Part shown: positions 1 through 8,943 of the stretch, piece by piece | How the letters are laid out: every line of letters begins with the position of its first letter | How positions within the stretch are numbered: position 1 is the stretch's first letter | From: Microbacterium oleivorans | Lineage (GTDB): Bacteria; Actinomycetota; Actinomycetes; Actinomycetales; Microbacteriaceae | Reading direction: 5' to 3' | Assembly (NCBI RefSeq): GCF_001691565.1 | Contig: NZ_MAYO01000003.1 | Coordinates: forward strand, 2,221,851-2,285,850 | Length of the DNA: 64,000 nt | Notes under the pieces: generated by a model | Seen by the model: only the letters and a program-made list of their open reading frames with translations | Database searches by the model: none | What the model was told of the DNA's origin: nothing | Program-made: the position numbers and the translations under genes

Positions 1-563
1 TCCTCGCCCTTCGCGAGAGGCGCCTCGGGCTTGCCTCCGCCTGAGAAGGTCTGTCGCCAGATGTGACCCTGGCGCGCGATCTCGACCTCGAAGCGCGTCG
101 AGAGTGCGTTGACGACCGACGAACCGACGCCGTGGAGACCGCCGGAGACGGCGTATCCGCCGCCACCGAACTTGCCGCCGGCGTGGAGAACGGTGAGGAC
201 GACCTCGACCGTCGACTTACTCGGATCCGAGGAGTGCGGGTCGACCGGGATGCCGCGACCGTTGTCGACCACCCGGAGGCCGCCGTCCTCGAGGATCGTC
301 ACGTGGATGGTGTCGCAGTACCCGGCGAGGGCTTCGTCGACGGAGTTGTCGACGATCTCGTAGACGAGGTGGTGCAGGCCGCGTTCACCGGTCGAACCGA
401 TGTACATGCCGGGACGCTTGCGGACCGCCTCGAGGCCCTCGAGCACCTGGATCTCGGAGGCACCGTACTCGGCCGGGATCCGGGCTTCGACGGGAGTTTC
501 GGGGTCTTCGGGAACGGAGTCCGGGGTTTCTGACGTCATCGGTTTCGTGCGCTCCACATCCAT
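1..563 (-). CDS. gyrB: DNA gyrase subunit B, N-terminal part (3' end outside window)
   Basis: GyrB is the ATPase subunit of the type II topoisomerase that introduces negative supercoils. The visible part, about 187 residues, is the start of the GHKL ATPase domain: it holds [13 protein letters not shown] (the N-box), a DNGRGIPV motif and the glycine-rich [14 protein letters not shown] lid. The start at 563 is chosen because a GGAGGG stretch lies about nine bases upstream; an in-frame ATG at 539 is the alternative. It follows dciA on the same strand, the usual actinobacterial order. The gene is cut by the left edge of the window. Confidence 0.97.
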   Translation of the reverse strand, partial: MDVERTKPMTSETPDSVPEDPETPVEARIPAEYGASEIQVLEGLEAVRKRPGMYIGSTGERGLHHLVYEIVDNSVDEALAGYCDTIHVTILEDGGLRVVDNGRGIPVDPHSSDPSKSTVEVVLTVLHAGGKFGGGGYAVSGGLHGVGSSVVNALSTRFEVEIARQGHIWRQTFSGGGKPEAPLAKGE

Positions 564-663
564 CGTTCAGGCCTTCCCTCCAGTCTATCGGAAAGGGGGC
601 CGGATGAGCGGCTGAACGGCGCTGTGAGCGCGCGAAAGCTTCTGGAAGGGTGCCGGACGTGCC

Positions 664-1152
664 TTACCCGTAGGTATCGCGAGGGCCGCGCCCTGGAACG
701 GCTCTGGGGCCCCATTTCCACGAGGGGACGTCCGGGCCTACGAAACGCACGGACTCGACACCCGCCTCGGGGAAGCGCCGGACCAGTTCGGTCACGATCG
801 TCGCCCGCATCAGATGCAGGTTCTTCGCCCATGCCGTCGAATCGCACTGAACCGTGAGGACGCCGTCGCTCAGCGCGACGGGGTCGGCGTGACGCGCGGT
901 CTCCTCACCGGCGACCTCGGCCCACTTGAGAACGAGGTCCTCCTTGGCGAGCTGCACGTCCCACCCGGACTGACGCGTGAGGTCGGCGAGCAGGTCTCCG
1001 ACGCCCTTCGGATCCCGGCCGGACGTGAACGGCTGGTTCTCGTCGTCGTCGTTCCGGCGCCGCTTCCGGCGCTTCTTCGCCGCGGAGGGTTCGAGCCCGC
1101 GCAGTCGCATATATGTCGCGACCGTCTCGGGGATGCCGGCGGGATCAGACAT
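664..1152 (-). CDS. dciA: DciA-family (DUF721) protein, predicted helicase loader
   Basis: A 162-residue basic protein with a lysine/arginine-rich N-terminus followed by the DUF721 core (VGDLLADLTRQSGW, then a WAEVAGEETARHADP-like segment and a C-terminal beta region). DciA proteins are the common bacterial loaders or operators of the DnaB helicase where DnaC/DnaI is absent. The start codon overlaps the recF stop, so the two are probably translationally coupled; another ATG lies two codons upstream at 1158. Its place between recF and gyrB matches the Rv0004 position in mycobacteria. Assignment is by motif and context. Confidence 0.88.
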   Translation of the reverse strand: MSDPAGIPETVATYMRLRGLEPSAAKKRRKRRRNDDDENQPFTSGRDPKGVGDLLADLTRQSGWDVQLAKEDLVLKWAEVAGEETARHADPVALSDGVLTVQCDSTAWAKNLHLMRATIVTELVRRFPEAGVESVRFVGPDVPSWKWGPRAVPGRGPRDTYG

Positions 1153-2311
1153 CGGCATCCGTCACGATCGTGCCCGCCTCGACGCGGACCGTCCGCACGC
1201 GGAGCGTCTCGGGGACGTCGCCTTCGACGGCGGCGGTGACGATCACCTGTTCGAAGTCGGCGACCACCCCTGCCAGACGGGCGCGTCGATCGGCGTCGAG
1301 CTCGGCGAAGACGTCATCGAGGATGACGATCGGGTCACCCAATCGCAGCTGATCGCGCAGGAGCTGCGCCGACGACAGCCGCAGCGACAGCGCGGTCGAC
1401 CACGATTCGCCGTGCGACGCGTACCCCTTCACGGGAAGTCCGCGCAGCCGCAGGAGCAGGTCGTCGCGGTGCGGGCCGACCAGAGTGACGCCGCGGTCCA
1501 GTTCCTGCGCGCGTTTCGCCGCGAGACCGGCGCGGAAGGATGCCGCGATCGCGTCGGCTCCGACGGCCGACCCGCTCTGCGTGACTGCGGCGCCGTCGTC
1601 CTCCGGGTCGGCACCGTCGACGGTCAGCGTCCACTCCAGCTCCGGGTCGTGATCGGCACCGGCGATCGCCTCGTACGCATCCCGCATCGGCTGCGCGAGA
1701 TCCTCCGCCAGCCGCAGGCGAGCGAGGATGATCTCCGTGCCGAGGGAGACGAGCTTGTCGTCCCACACGTCGAGCGTCGTGAGCTGTTCGGCCTTGAGGC
1801 TCCGAGCCCGCGCGGATTTGAGCAGCGCCGTTCGCTGCTTGAGCACGCGGTCGTAGTCGGCCAGCACCCCGGTCATGCGGGGAGAGCGCTGGACGAGCAG
1901 CTGATCGGCGAAACGGCGCCGCGACGACGGGTCCCCTCGGACGATCTGCAGGTCTTCCGGGGCGAACAGCACCACCTGCGCGTAGCGCGGGAGCTCCGAG
2001 GTCCGCACCGAAGAGCCGTTCACGCGCGCCTTGTTCGATCCGGACCGGTTCAGTTGCGCCTCGAGCTGGATCCGGCGGTCGCCGTAGCCGAGGCGAGCGC
2101 GGACGAACGCGGCATCCGCTCCGTACCGGACCATCGGCGCATCCTGTGAGACGCGGTGCGACCCGAGCGTCGCGAAGTAGCCGATCGCCTCGGCGAGGTT
2201 GGTCTTGCCCTGGCCGTTCCGGCCGACGAAGACGTTCGGCCCGGCGACGAGAGTCACATCGGCCGACGCGTAGTTGCGGAAGTCGACGAGACTCAGATGC
2301 TCCACGATCAT
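1145..2311 (-). CDS. recF: DNA replication and repair protein RecF
   Basis: RecF is an SMC-like ATPase that helps load RecA at gaps in single-stranded DNA. The 388-residue protein has a Walker A motif GRNGQGKT at residues 30-37, an LSLRLSSAQLLR signature region, and a Walker B/D-loop block PIVILDDVFAELD near residue 335. It lies 54 bases downstream of dnaN and overlaps dciA, forming a dnaN-recF-dciA-gyrB run. Length and motifs are normal. Confidence 0.97.
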   Translation of the reverse strand: MIVEHLSLVDFRNYASADVTLVAGPNVFVGRNGQGKTNLAEAIGYFATLGSHRVSQDAPMVRYGADAAFVRARLGYGDRRIQLEAQLNRSGSNKARVNGSSVRTSELPRYAQVVLFAPEDLQIVRGDPSSRRRFADQLLVQRSPRMTGVLADYDRVLKQRTALLKSARARSLKAEQLTTLDVWDDKLVSLGTEIILARLRLAEDLAQPMRDAYEAIAGADHDPELEWTLTVDGADPEDDGAAVTQSGSAVGADAIAASFRAGLAAKRAQELDRGVTLVGPHRDDLLLRLRGLPVKGYASHGESWSTALSLRLSSAQLLRDQLRLGDPIVILDDVFAELDADRRARLAGVVADFEQVIVTAAVEGDVPETLRVRTVRVEAGTIVTDADV

Positions 2312-2365
2312 CAGATCACCCTCCTTCGAGGCACCGACACGCCTCGAGGTGGACGGCCGACGGGA

Positions 2366-3508
2366 TCAGCGCAGCAGCAGGTTCGGCTGCAGCAGGTACT
2401 TGAACGTTTCGGGCGTACCCGAGGTCTGCGGCGTGATGAGGACCGGGCTGAGCTTGTTCGCGTTCTCGCTCGACGTGAACGTCACGCGCGTAAACTCGCT
2501 CTTCACCGCACCGAGCGCTTCGAGCAGATACTGCGGGTTGAGGCCGAGGGTGACGTCCTCGCCGGCCAGGGTCGCATCGACCGATTCGGTCGCGCGAGCC
2601 TGCTCGGTGCCCGCGGCATCCATCGACACGCCCTCGGCGGTGAAGGTGAACCGCAGCGGCGCGGACCGGTCGAGCACGAGCGAGACGCGACGCACCGCTT
2701 CGGCGAGCTCGGCGGTGTTGACGACGGCGTAGTGCTCGGTCTGCGCGGGGAAAAGTCGCCGGACCGGGGGGAAGTTCCCCTTGATGAGCAAAGATGTGAC
2801 GGTCTTGTTGCCCGCGGTGAACGCGATGATCTCTCGATCACCCGATCCCGAGAACGACACCTGGATGTCGCCGGCGTGAGCGAACGTCTTGCCGACCTCG
2901 GTCAGGGTGCGGGCGGGAACCAGCGCCGTCGTGGCCTCCTCGCGTGCGACGGCGCCGCTGTCGAAGTTGATCTCGCGGAGCGCGACCCGGTAGCGGTCGG
3001 TCGCGACGAGGCTGAGCTCGTTGCCGGTCACCTCGAGCTGGACGCCGGTGAGCACCGGCGTGACGTCGTCGCGGGACGCCGCGAAAGCGACCTGCGCGAT
3101 GGCCGTGGAGAAGTCGTCGCCCGGGACGAGGCCCGAATCGCCCGAGACCTCGGGTATCGCCGGGTATTCCGCGACGGGCATGGCCGCGAGGGTGAATCGC
3201 GCCGACCCGCAGGTCAGGAGGATCTCGCCGTCGGCATCCTGCGTGATCTGGATCGGAGCGTTCGGCAGGCGGCTGGCGATCTCGGAGAGGAGCCGGCCGT
3301 GCACGAGGATCGTGCCCGGTTCGTCGACGGTCGCGTCGATCCGCGTACGAGCGGATGCCTCGTAGTCGAATGCGGCCAACGAGAGGCCGTCGTCGGTTGC
3401 TTCGATGAGCACACCGGCGAGGATCGGCTGCGGGTTCCGCTGCGGGAGCAGCTTCACCACGAACGACACGGCTTCGCTGAATACGTCGCGGTTGACGTGG
3501 AACTTCAC
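2366..3508 (-). CDS. dnaN: DNA polymerase III beta subunit (sliding clamp)
   Basis: The 380-residue protein forms the dimeric ring that tethers DNA polymerase III to DNA. It begins MKFHVNRDVFSEAVSFV and shows the three-domain clamp layout, including the RRLFPAQTEHYAVV segment of the middle domain. Translation starts at a GTG (3508). It lies on the far side of oriC from dnaA, reading away from the origin. Confidence 0.97.
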   Translation of the reverse strand: MKFHVNRDVFSEAVSFVVKLLPQRNPQPILAGVLIEATDDGLSLAAFDYEASARTRIDATVDEPGTILVHGRLLSEIASRLPNAPIQITQDADGEILLTCGSARFTLAAMPVAEYPAIPEVSGDSGLVPGDDFSTAIAQVAFAASRDDVTPVLTGVQLEVTGNELSLVATDRYRVALREINFDSGAVAREEATTALVPARTLTEVGKTFAHAGDIQVSFSGSGDREIIAFTAGNKTVTSLLIKGNFPPVRRLFPAQTEHYAVVNTAELAEAVRRVSLVLDRSAPLRFTFTAEGVSMDAAGTEQARATESVDATLAGEDVTLGLNPQYLLEALGAVKSEFTRVTFTSSENANKLSPVLITPQTSGTPETFKYLLQPNLLLR

Positions 3509-3937
3509 GGATGCTCCCTTGACGGCGAGATGGGCCCTCTCATGCTAGTGCCCTACCGAAGCCCCTCCGGAAGCGGTGTGCGGGAAACGGGTCGGGGCCG
3601 ACGTCACTCGTCGGTGTGATCGGATCGGGTTTCCATTAGATAGTTCTCTGTCTTCTTGTTAACAGGTGTGGAAACTGTGGATAAGTCGGTGGATCCCAGT
3701 CGCTGAGCCGGAACCACATCCGTGTAACTTGTGCACTGGCTGCGGAAAGACGCGGGAGAACGTGGACCTTCTCGAATCCGTGTTCAGGGCGTCATCCACA
3801 GGCCGACGCCGTTCGTTCACATCTGAGGGCCGTCGCCGCACAGTTATCCACAGGCTTTCCACACTGTGGGAAACCGCATTGTGGGGGCGGCTCGCGAGCG
3901 TGTCAAGTACGCCCGGACCGTCGGGCGTGTGCGCCCG
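3509..3937. other. oriC: Chromosomal replication origin (oriC)
   Basis: This 429-base gap between dnaA and dnaN has no gene and a concentration of DnaA-box 9-mers. A perfect box TTATCCACA lies at 3844-3852 (+) and another at 3676-3684 (- strand). Near-matches are TCATCCACA at 3792-3800, CTTTCCACA at 3855-3863, and, as minus-strand sites read on +, TGTGGAAAC at 3667-3675 and TGTGGGAAA at 3865-3873. The stretch about 3630-3666 (ttagatagttctctg... and TTGTTAACA) is much richer in A/T than its surroundings and is the best unwinding-element candidate. Position between dnaA and dnaN is the standard actinobacterial oriC site. Confidence 0.93.
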
Positions 3938-5362
3938 TCAGCGACCCGAACGGCCCAGCTGCGACGTGATCTCCGACACCTGGTTGTAGATCGAACGACG
4001 CTCTTTCATGAGTTCGCTGATCTTCTTGTACGCATACATCACCGTCGTGTGGTCCCGGTTGCCGAAGAGCTGGCCGATCTTCGGCAGGGACAGGCTCGTC
4101 CGCTCTCGGCAGAGGTACATCGCGATCTGTCGCGCGGTCGCGACCGACTGCGACCGGCTCGATCCGTACAGGTCGTCGACGGTGAGACGGAAGTACTGCG
4201 CCGTCGCCGAGATGATGTCGGTCGGCGAGATGACATTCGCGTCGTCCTGATCGACGATGTCGCGCAGCACCGTCTGCGCCAACGAGATGTCGAGGTTCGA
4301 CCGGTTGAGGCTCGCGAAGGCGGAGACGCGGATGAGTGCGCCCTCGAGCTCGCGGATGTTGCTGGAGACCTTCGTCGCGATGTACTCGAGGACCTCGTCC
4401 GGCACCTGGAGTCGCTCGGACTGTGCCTTCTTGCGGAGGATCGCGATGCGGGTCTCGAGGTCGGGGGCCTGCACATCGGTGATGAGGCCCCACTCGAACC
4501 GGCTCCGCATCCGATCCTCGAAGCCGGTGAGGTGCCGCGGCGGCACGTCGCTCGTGATCACGACCTGCTTGTCGTGGTCGTGGAGCTGATTGAAGGTGTG
4601 GAAGAAGGCTTCCTGGGTCTCGGCGCGACCCTGGAGGAACTGGATGTCGTCGATCAGGAGGATGTCGACGTCGCGGTAGCGCGCCTGGAATGCCGACGCG
4701 CGGTTGTTCACGATCGAGTTGATGAAGTCATTCGTGAACTCCTCGCTCGAGACGTACCGGACCTTGATCCCTGTGTAGAGGTTGATCGCGTAGTCGCCGA
4801 TCGCGTGCAGGAGGTGGGTCTTCCCGAGGCCCGAGTCGCCGTAGATGAAGAGGGGGTTGTAGGCCTTGGCCGGAGCCTCGGCGACGGCGACCGCGGCGGC
4901 ATGCGCGAACCGGTTGGACTGGCCGATGACGAAGTTGTCGAAGGTGTACTTCGGGTTCAGCCGGGTGTCGTTGCGGGATGCCGGTGCCGCCTGCTCGCTG
5001 TAGTCCTCGGCGTTCGGGCGGACCGGGGCCGTCGGCGTCGGTGCGAGGGCGGACTGCACGGGAACGGGCGCCGTGAGGTGGGCGTCACCGAGCTCGGGAT
5101 TGACCACGACGCGGAACGTGCTCGCGGCCGGCTCGGCGTCGACCTGGGCGAGTGCTTCCATGATCGGTCCGCGCAGGCGCTTGTTGAACTGTCCGGCGGT
5201 CAGATCGTTGGGCACATCGAGATAAAGAGTCCCGCTCATCACGCCCTGGGCGACCGCGAGGTTCACGAATCCGTGCAGCTGCGGGGTGACGCGGTCGTCA
5301 CGAGCGAGGACGTCGAGCACAGCGGTCCAGACGGGGACATCTGGAAGTTCGTGCTCGGACAT
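3938..5362 (-). CDS. dnaA: Chromosomal replication initiator protein DnaA
   Basis: DnaA binds boxes in oriC, melts DNA and recruits the helicase. From the ATG at 5362 (GGGAGGG just upstream) the product is 474 residues; an in-frame extension to 5407 has no good ribosome site. Visible parts are the N-terminal DnaB-interaction domain, a short proline-rich linker, the AAA+ domain with Walker A GDSGLGKT (about 175-182) and Walker [11 protein letters not shown], and a C-terminal helix-turn-helix ending in the DnaA signature [12 protein letters not shown] perfect DnaA box at 5412-5420 and a promoter at 5432-5460 lie upstream, so autoregulation is likely. Confidence 0.97.
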   Translation of the reverse strand: MSEHELPDVPVWTAVLDVLARDDRVTPQLHGFVNLAVAQGVMSGTLYLDVPNDLTAGQFNKRLRGPIMEALAQVDAEPAASTFRVVVNPELGDAHLTAPVPVQSALAPTPTAPVRPNAEDYSEQAAPASRNDTRLNPKYTFDNFVIGQSNRFAHAAAVAVAEAPAKAYNPLFIYGDSGLGKTHLLHAIGDYAINLYTGIKVRYVSSEEFTNDFINSIVNNRASAFQARYRDVDILLIDDIQFLQGRAETQEAFFHTFNQLHDHDKQVVITSDVPPRHLTGFEDRMRSRFEWGLITDVQAPDLETRIAILRKKAQSERLQVPDEVLEYIATKVSSNIRELEGALIRVSAFASLNRSNLDISLAQTVLRDIVDQDDANVISPTDIISATAQYFRLTVDDLYGSSRSQSVATARQIAMYLCRERTSLSLPKIGQLFGNRDHTTVMYAYKKISELMKERRSIYNQVSEITSQLGRSGR

Positions 5363-5411
5363 GACCCTCCCGGGGGTGTGGACAATGGTGTGTACGGGAC
5401 TGTGCACAACC

Positions 5412-5520
5412 TGTGGATAAGTGTCCGGATCACGCTAGTCATCTGGGCAGCGCAAGGCAAAACCCACTGTAGAACCGGCCCGCGTGTCGTCGCCAGCGGC
5501 CCTCGGCGAGCGGTGGATAA
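5412..5520 (-). promoter_or_regulatory. dnaA promoter with DnaA boxes
   Basis: Read on the minus strand, TTGCCT (5460-5455) and TAGCGT (5437-5432) are separated by 17 bases, a good sigma-70-type promoter for dnaA. A perfect DnaA box (TTATCCACA on the minus strand) lies just downstream at 5412-5420 and a one-mismatch box at 5512-5520, which suggests DnaA represses its own promoter. Hexamers were found by eye. Confidence 0.6.
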
Positions 5521-5541
5521 TGGCCGGTCGGTGTGACGAGT

Positions 5542-5570
5542 TTGGGATCTCAGGAATCTCGACGTATCCT
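5542..5570 (+). promoter_or_regulatory. rpmH promoter
   Basis: TTGGGA at 5542-5547 and TATCCT at 5565-5570 are separated by exactly 17 bases and lie about 100 bases upstream of rpmH, so this probably drives the rpmH-rnpA-yidD-yidC-jag-rsmG run. It diverges from the dnaA promoter. Confidence 0.55.
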
Positions 5571-5668
5571 AGGTCGGTTGACTTGCGCCTTTTCGGCGTG
5601 GGTCCCCCATGTACCTGTGTCCCCGGTCTCGAGCGTTCGGGTGACCCCGCCTTTCCGGAGTGATCTTC

Positions 5669-5806
5669 ATGAGCAAGCGCACGTTCCAGCCCAACAACCG
5701 CCGCCGCGCCAAGAAGCACGGCTTCCGTGCCCGCATGCGCACCCGCGCCGGCCGCGCCATCCTTTCGGCTCGTCGCTCCAAGGGGCGCACCGAGCTCTCG
5801 GCCTGA
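5669..5806 (+). CDS. rpmH: 50S ribosomal protein L34
   Basis: A 45-residue basic protein beginning [20 protein letters not shown] and containing [19 protein letters not shown], the almost invariant L34 sequence. It is part of the large ribosomal subunit. A CGGAGTGATCTTC ribosome site precedes the ATG. It lies nine bases upstream of rnpA, the classic rpmH-rnpA pair beside dnaA. Confidence 0.98.
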   Translation: MSKRTFQPNNRRRAKKHGFRARMRTRAGRAILSARRSKGRTELSA

Positions 5807-5815
5807 CGCCACGCG

Positions 5816-6154
5816 GTGCTGGCACGCGGGAATCGCATCACCCGCGGGGCGGACTACCGTTCCGTCGTCCGCGGAGGTTCTCGCTGTGCGGCAGCGCACA
5901 CCGTGACCCATGTGGTCAGCACGTCTGAGCAGCGCCCCCCACGCTTCGGCTTCATTGTGAGCAAGCGCGTGGGGGGCGCTGTCGTGCGCAACACCGTGCG
6001 GCGCCGGCTCAAGGCGATCTGCGCTGAGGCCCTGCCGGACGTCCGTCCGGGTGCCGATGTGGTGATCCGCGTGCTGCCCTCTGCGGCATCCGCTGAGTAC
6101 TCGGCGCTCCGCACCGAGGTCGTCCGGTGTCTCGAGCGGAAGGCCGCCGCGTGA
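5816..6154 (+). CDS. rnpA: Ribonuclease P protein component
   Basis: RnpA is the protein cofactor of RNase P, which trims tRNA 5' leaders. The 112-residue product has the signature RFGFIVSKRVGGAVVRNTVRRRLK (residues about 43-66 include the RNR-type basic motif as VRNTVRRRLK). Start is GTG at 5816, nine bases after rpmH. The stop overlaps the yidD start as GTGA. Confidence 0.96.
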   Translation: MLARGNRITRGADYRSVVRGGSRCAAAHTVTHVVSTSEQRPPRFGFIVSKRVGGAVVRNTVRRRLKAICAEALPDVRPGADVVIRVLPSAASAEYSALRTEVVRCLERKAAA

Positions 6155-6507
6155 GTTCGGCGCCTCTCCCCTCGTACACACGAGGAGAAGCGGTGTGGGA
6201 TGCCGCGGCACTGCCGGCATCCCTCCTTCTCGTTCCGCGCAACGCGGTGATCGGTCTCCTCCTCGGATACCGCGCCACCATCTCCCAGACGTACGGCGAT
6301 GTGTGCAAGTACTATCCCTCGTGTTCGGCCTACGCACTCGGTGCGGTGCAGCAGCACGGCGTCATCAAAGGGTCGGCACTCGCGGCCACCCGTCTCGCGC
6401 GATGCCACCCCTGGGCAGCGGGCGGCATCGACGATGTTCCCGCCCACACGCACTTCCGGCACGACTTGACTTCGCACGGCTTCGTCGTGCCCCGCAGAAA
6501 GGACTGA
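6151..6507 (+). CDS. yidD: Membrane protein insertion efficiency factor YidD
   Basis: A 118-residue protein with the DUF37/YidD core YRATISQTYGDVCKYYPSCSAYALGAVQQHG and a conserved RCHPWAAGGIDDVP segment. YidD proteins are small membrane-associated factors that assist YidC. The GTG start at 6151 overlaps the rnpA stop by four bases. It sits directly upstream of yidC. Confidence 0.93.
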   Translation: MSSAPLPSYTRGEAVWDAAALPASLLLVPRNAVIGLLLGYRATISQTYGDVCKYYPSCSAYALGAVQQHGVIKGSALAATRLARCHPWAAGGIDDVPAHTHFRHDLTSHGFVVPRRKD

Positions 6508-6510
6508 TCC

Positions 6511-7611
6511 TTGGTGGATCTCTTCGCCGCCGCGGCGACCCTCCCGCCGCTTCCGAACCCGACGACCCCGAAACCGGGCGGCACGGACTTCTTCAGCGTC
6601 ATCCTGTGGCCGTTCAAGTTCGTCGTCGAGGCGATCCTCGTCTTCTGGCACTGGATCTTCACGTCCATCGGGATGCAGCCGGATGCCGGCCTGACCTGGG
6701 TTTTGTCGATCGTCGGCCTCGTCATCGTGGTGCGCGCCGCGCTGATTCCGCTGTTCGTGCGGCAGATCAAGAGCCAGCGCAAGATGATGGAACTCGCGCC
6801 CGAGATGCGCAAGATCCAGGAGCGCTACCGCGGAAAACGGGACCAGCTCTCGCGGGAGGCCATGAGTCGCGAGACCATGGCGATGTACAAGAAGCACGGC
6901 ACGACGCCGCTGTCGAGTTGTCTGCCGCTCCTGGTGCAGATGCCGATCCTGCTCGGCATGTTCTACACGCTGAGCGAGGTCAAGCGGCACGCCGAGTGGG
7001 GTGTGGGTGGAACCGGTCTGCTCAACGCCACACTGACGCGCGAGTTCTACAACGCTGAGCTCTTCGGCGTCGCGCCCCTGCACGTCAACATGATCGATGC
7101 GATCAATACGGATCAGACAGCGACGGTCGTGATCCTCGTGATCCTCGTGATCCTGATGATCCTGTCGCAGTTCTTCACCCAGTTGCAGATCATCTCGAAG
7201 AACCTGTCCCCCGAGGCGAAGACGGGCCAGGCGTACCAGATGCAGCGCATCATGCTGTACGTCCTCCCCCTCGCCTTCATCTTCTCGGGTGTGTTCTTCC
7301 CCCTCGGCGTGGTCATGTACTGGTTCACGTCGAACATCTGGACCATGGTCCAGCAGTTCATCGTCATTCGGAACCTGCCGACCCCCGGGTCGGAGGCGGC
7401 GAAGGCGCGTGAGGAGCGTCTCGCGAAGAAGGGCAAGGCGCTCGACGCCACCGGCAAGGTCATCCCGATGGCCAAGTACGAGGCCGAGCAGCAGCGTCTG
7501 CTCGAAGAGGCGGAGCGCGCCAAGGCGGCCGCTCCCAAGCGTCAGCAGCCGGTGAGCAAGAACCGCGCCAAGAAGCAGGCTCAGAAGGGCAAGCAGGACA
7601 GCTCGTCCTGA
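6511..7611 (+). CDS. yidC: Membrane protein insertase YidC/OxaI
   Basis: YidC inserts and folds proteins in the cytoplasmic membrane. The 366-residue protein has the Gram-positive architecture: an N-terminal membrane span, then the 60KD_IMP domain with the cytoplasmic hairpin QRKMMELAPEMRKIQERYRGK, a PLLVQMPILLGMFY span and further spans to about residue 290, then a long lysine-rich tail ending in KKQAQKGKQ that probably contacts ribosomes. Start is TTG 6511 or GTG 6514; an AGAAAGGA site fits either. It has no clear lipobox. Confidence 0.95.
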   Translation: MVDLFAAAATLPPLPNPTTPKPGGTDFFSVILWPFKFVVEAILVFWHWIFTSIGMQPDAGLTWVLSIVGLVIVVRAALIPLFVRQIKSQRKMMELAPEMRKIQERYRGKRDQLSREAMSRETMAMYKKHGTTPLSSCLPLLVQMPILLGMFYTLSEVKRHAEWGVGGTGLLNATLTREFYNAELFGVAPLHVNMIDAINTDQTATVVILVILVILMILSQFFTQLQIISKNLSPEAKTGQAYQMQRIMLYVLPLAFIFSGVFFPLGVVMYWFTSNIWTMVQQFIVIRNLPTPGSEAAKAREERLAKKGKALDATGKVIPMAKYEAEQQRLLEEAERAKAAAPKRQQPVSKNRAKKQAQKGKQDSSS

Positions 7612-7631
7612 CGAGGACTGAAGGATTCACG

Positions 7632-8135
7632 ATGACCACCACTGACAACACCGCCGGCGCCCGCCCCGCGCCCACCGTCGACGAGCTCGAGCAGGAAGGC
7701 GACATCGCGGCGGACTTCGTCGAGGGGATCCTCGACATCGCCGACATCGATGGCGACCTGACGCTCGACGTCCGTGCCGGTCGTGCCTACGTCTCGGTCG
7801 AGAACGAGCAGGCCGACGCACTCTCGCTGCTCGCCGACCCGGACACGGTCCAGGCGCTCCAGGAACTGACCCGGATCGCCGTCCAGACGAAGACCGGTCG
7901 CTTCTCGCGGCTCATCCTGGATGTGGGAGGGTCCCGCGACGCGCGTCGCGGCCAGCTGCAGAAATTGGTCGAGCGAGCTCTCGAGCGTCTCGACGACGGT
8001 GCCTCGCAGGCATCTCTTCCGCCGATGTCCAGCTACGAGCGGAAGCTCGTCCACGACATCGCTGCGGAGCACGGGCTCGTGTCCGAGTCGTACGGTGAGG
8101 GTGCAGACCGCCACACGGTTCTTCGCCGTGGCTGA
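7632..8135 (+). CDS. jag: Jag/SpoIIIJ-associated RNA-binding protein (KH-R3H)
   Basis: A 167-residue protein with a KH-like half around FVEGILDIADIDGDLTLDV and a C-terminal R3H domain ending SYERKLVHDIAAEHGLVSESYGEG. Jag/KhpB proteins bind RNA and are tied to cell division and elongation control. It lies 20 bases downstream of yidC with a GAAGGA ribosome site, and its end overlaps the rsmG start. Confidence 0.93.
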   Translation: MTTTDNTAGARPAPTVDELEQEGDIAADFVEGILDIADIDGDLTLDVRAGRAYVSVENEQADALSLLADPDTVQALQELTRIAVQTKTGRFSRLILDVGGSRDARRGQLQKLVERALERLDDGASQASLPPMSSYERKLVHDIAAEHGLVSESYGEGADRHTVLRRG

Positions 8136-8772
8136 TGTTTCACGTGAAACACCCGAGACGGAGCCGGGATCTGCGGCGTCCGTCTTCGGTGATCGAGTGG
8201 ACCTTGCACGACGGTTCACCGCCGCGCTGATCGCGCAGGGTGAGGAGCGGGGGCTCATCGGGCCTCTCGAACTCCCCCGGATCTGGACCCGCCACATCCT
8301 GAACAGCGCGGTCGCGGCACCTCTGTTCACGGGTGGGTCCCGCGTCGGTGACATCGGTTCGGGTGCGGGATTGCCGGGTCTGGTCCTCGCGATCGCCCGA
8401 CCCGATGTGAACTGGGTCCTCATCGAGCCCATGGAGCGTCGTGTTGCTTGGCTGACCGAGCAGGCGCAGGATCTTCAGCTCGAGAACGTCGAGATCGTCC
8501 GCGGTCGCGGTGAGGAGTGGTCGGAAGGATCGGTTCTGGATGCCGTGACGGCGCGCGCGGTCAGTGCGCTCCGGACCCTGATTCCGATCACCGCGCCCTT
8601 GGTCCGTGACGGTGGTGAGCTCATTCTTCTCAAGGGCGCGAACGCTGCGAACGAGATCGCCGCTGCCGAGAAGACCATCCACAGATTCCGCCTCTCGAAC
8701 GTCCGGGTGGAGCCGATCGGTGAGGGCATGGTCGAGGAGCCCACCCGCGTGATCCGCGCCACGGTTCGCTGA
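8128..8772 (+). CDS. rsmG: 16S rRNA (guanine527-N7)-methyltransferase
   Basis: RsmG (GidB) methylates G527 of 16S rRNA. The 214-residue product has the SAM-binding motif VGDIGSGAGLPGLVLAIARPD and the LIEPMERRVAWL and TARAVSALRTL segments of the family. The GTG at 8128 overlaps the jag stop. Unusually, codons 4-8 (Val-Ser-Arg-Glu-Thr) are encoded by a perfect parS palindrome, so the protein N-terminus carries the translation of a ParB binding site. It is followed by parAB. Confidence 0.94.
   Translation: MADVSRETPETEPGSAASVFGDRVDLARRFTAALIAQGEERGLIGPLELPRIWTRHILNSAVAAPLFTGGSRVGDIGSGAGLPGLVLAIARPDVNWVLIEPMERRVAWLTEQAQDLQLENVEIVRGRGEEWSEGSVLDAVTARAVSALRTLIPITAPLVRDGGELILLKGANAANEIAAAEKTIHRFRLSNVRVEPIGEGMVEEPTRVIRATVR
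8136..8151. promoter_or_regulatory. parS: parS site 1 (inside rsmG)
   Basis: TGTTTCACGTGAAACA, a perfect match to the ParB-binding consensus, lies within the first codons of rsmG. ParB nucleates on such palindromes near the origin to drive chromosome segregation and SMC loading. Confidence 0.96.
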
Positions 8773-8777
8773 TCAAC

Positions 8778-8793
8778 CGTTTCACGTGAAACA
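8778..8793. promoter_or_regulatory. parS: parS site 2
   Basis: CGTTTCACGTGAAACA, one base off the 16-mer consensus, begins six bases after the rsmG stop. It is the first of three closely spaced sites upstream of parA. Confidence 0.92.
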
Positions 8794-8820
8794 TCGGATC
8801 AGCGAGGCGGACCGCAGACC

Positions 8821-8836
8821 TGTTTCACGTGAAACA
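8821..8836. promoter_or_regulatory. parS: parS site 3
   Basis: TGTTTCACGTGAAACA, perfect consensus, 43 bases (start to start) after site 2 in the rsmG-parA gap. Confidence 0.96.
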
Positions 8837-8857
8837 TCCACACTGGATACGGCGCTT

Positions 8858-8873
8858 CGTTTCACGTGAAACA
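8858..8873. promoter_or_regulatory. parS: parS site 4
   Basis: CGTTTCACGTGAAACA, one mismatch, 37 bases (start to start) after site 3 and about 35 bases upstream of the likely parA -10 hexamer TACAGT (8907-8912). ParB bound here could influence parAB transcription. Confidence 0.92.
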
Positions 8874-8943
8874 TCACGACCGTCCGTCGTCGGGGGAGGC
8901 CTCGACTACAGTGGGATGGTCCTCGACACGACAGGAGTAACAG

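Noticed and set aside
3938..5407. dnaA start at 5407
   Set aside because: The extra 15 residues are not family-like and there is no ribosome site; ATG 5362 has GGGAGGG upstream.
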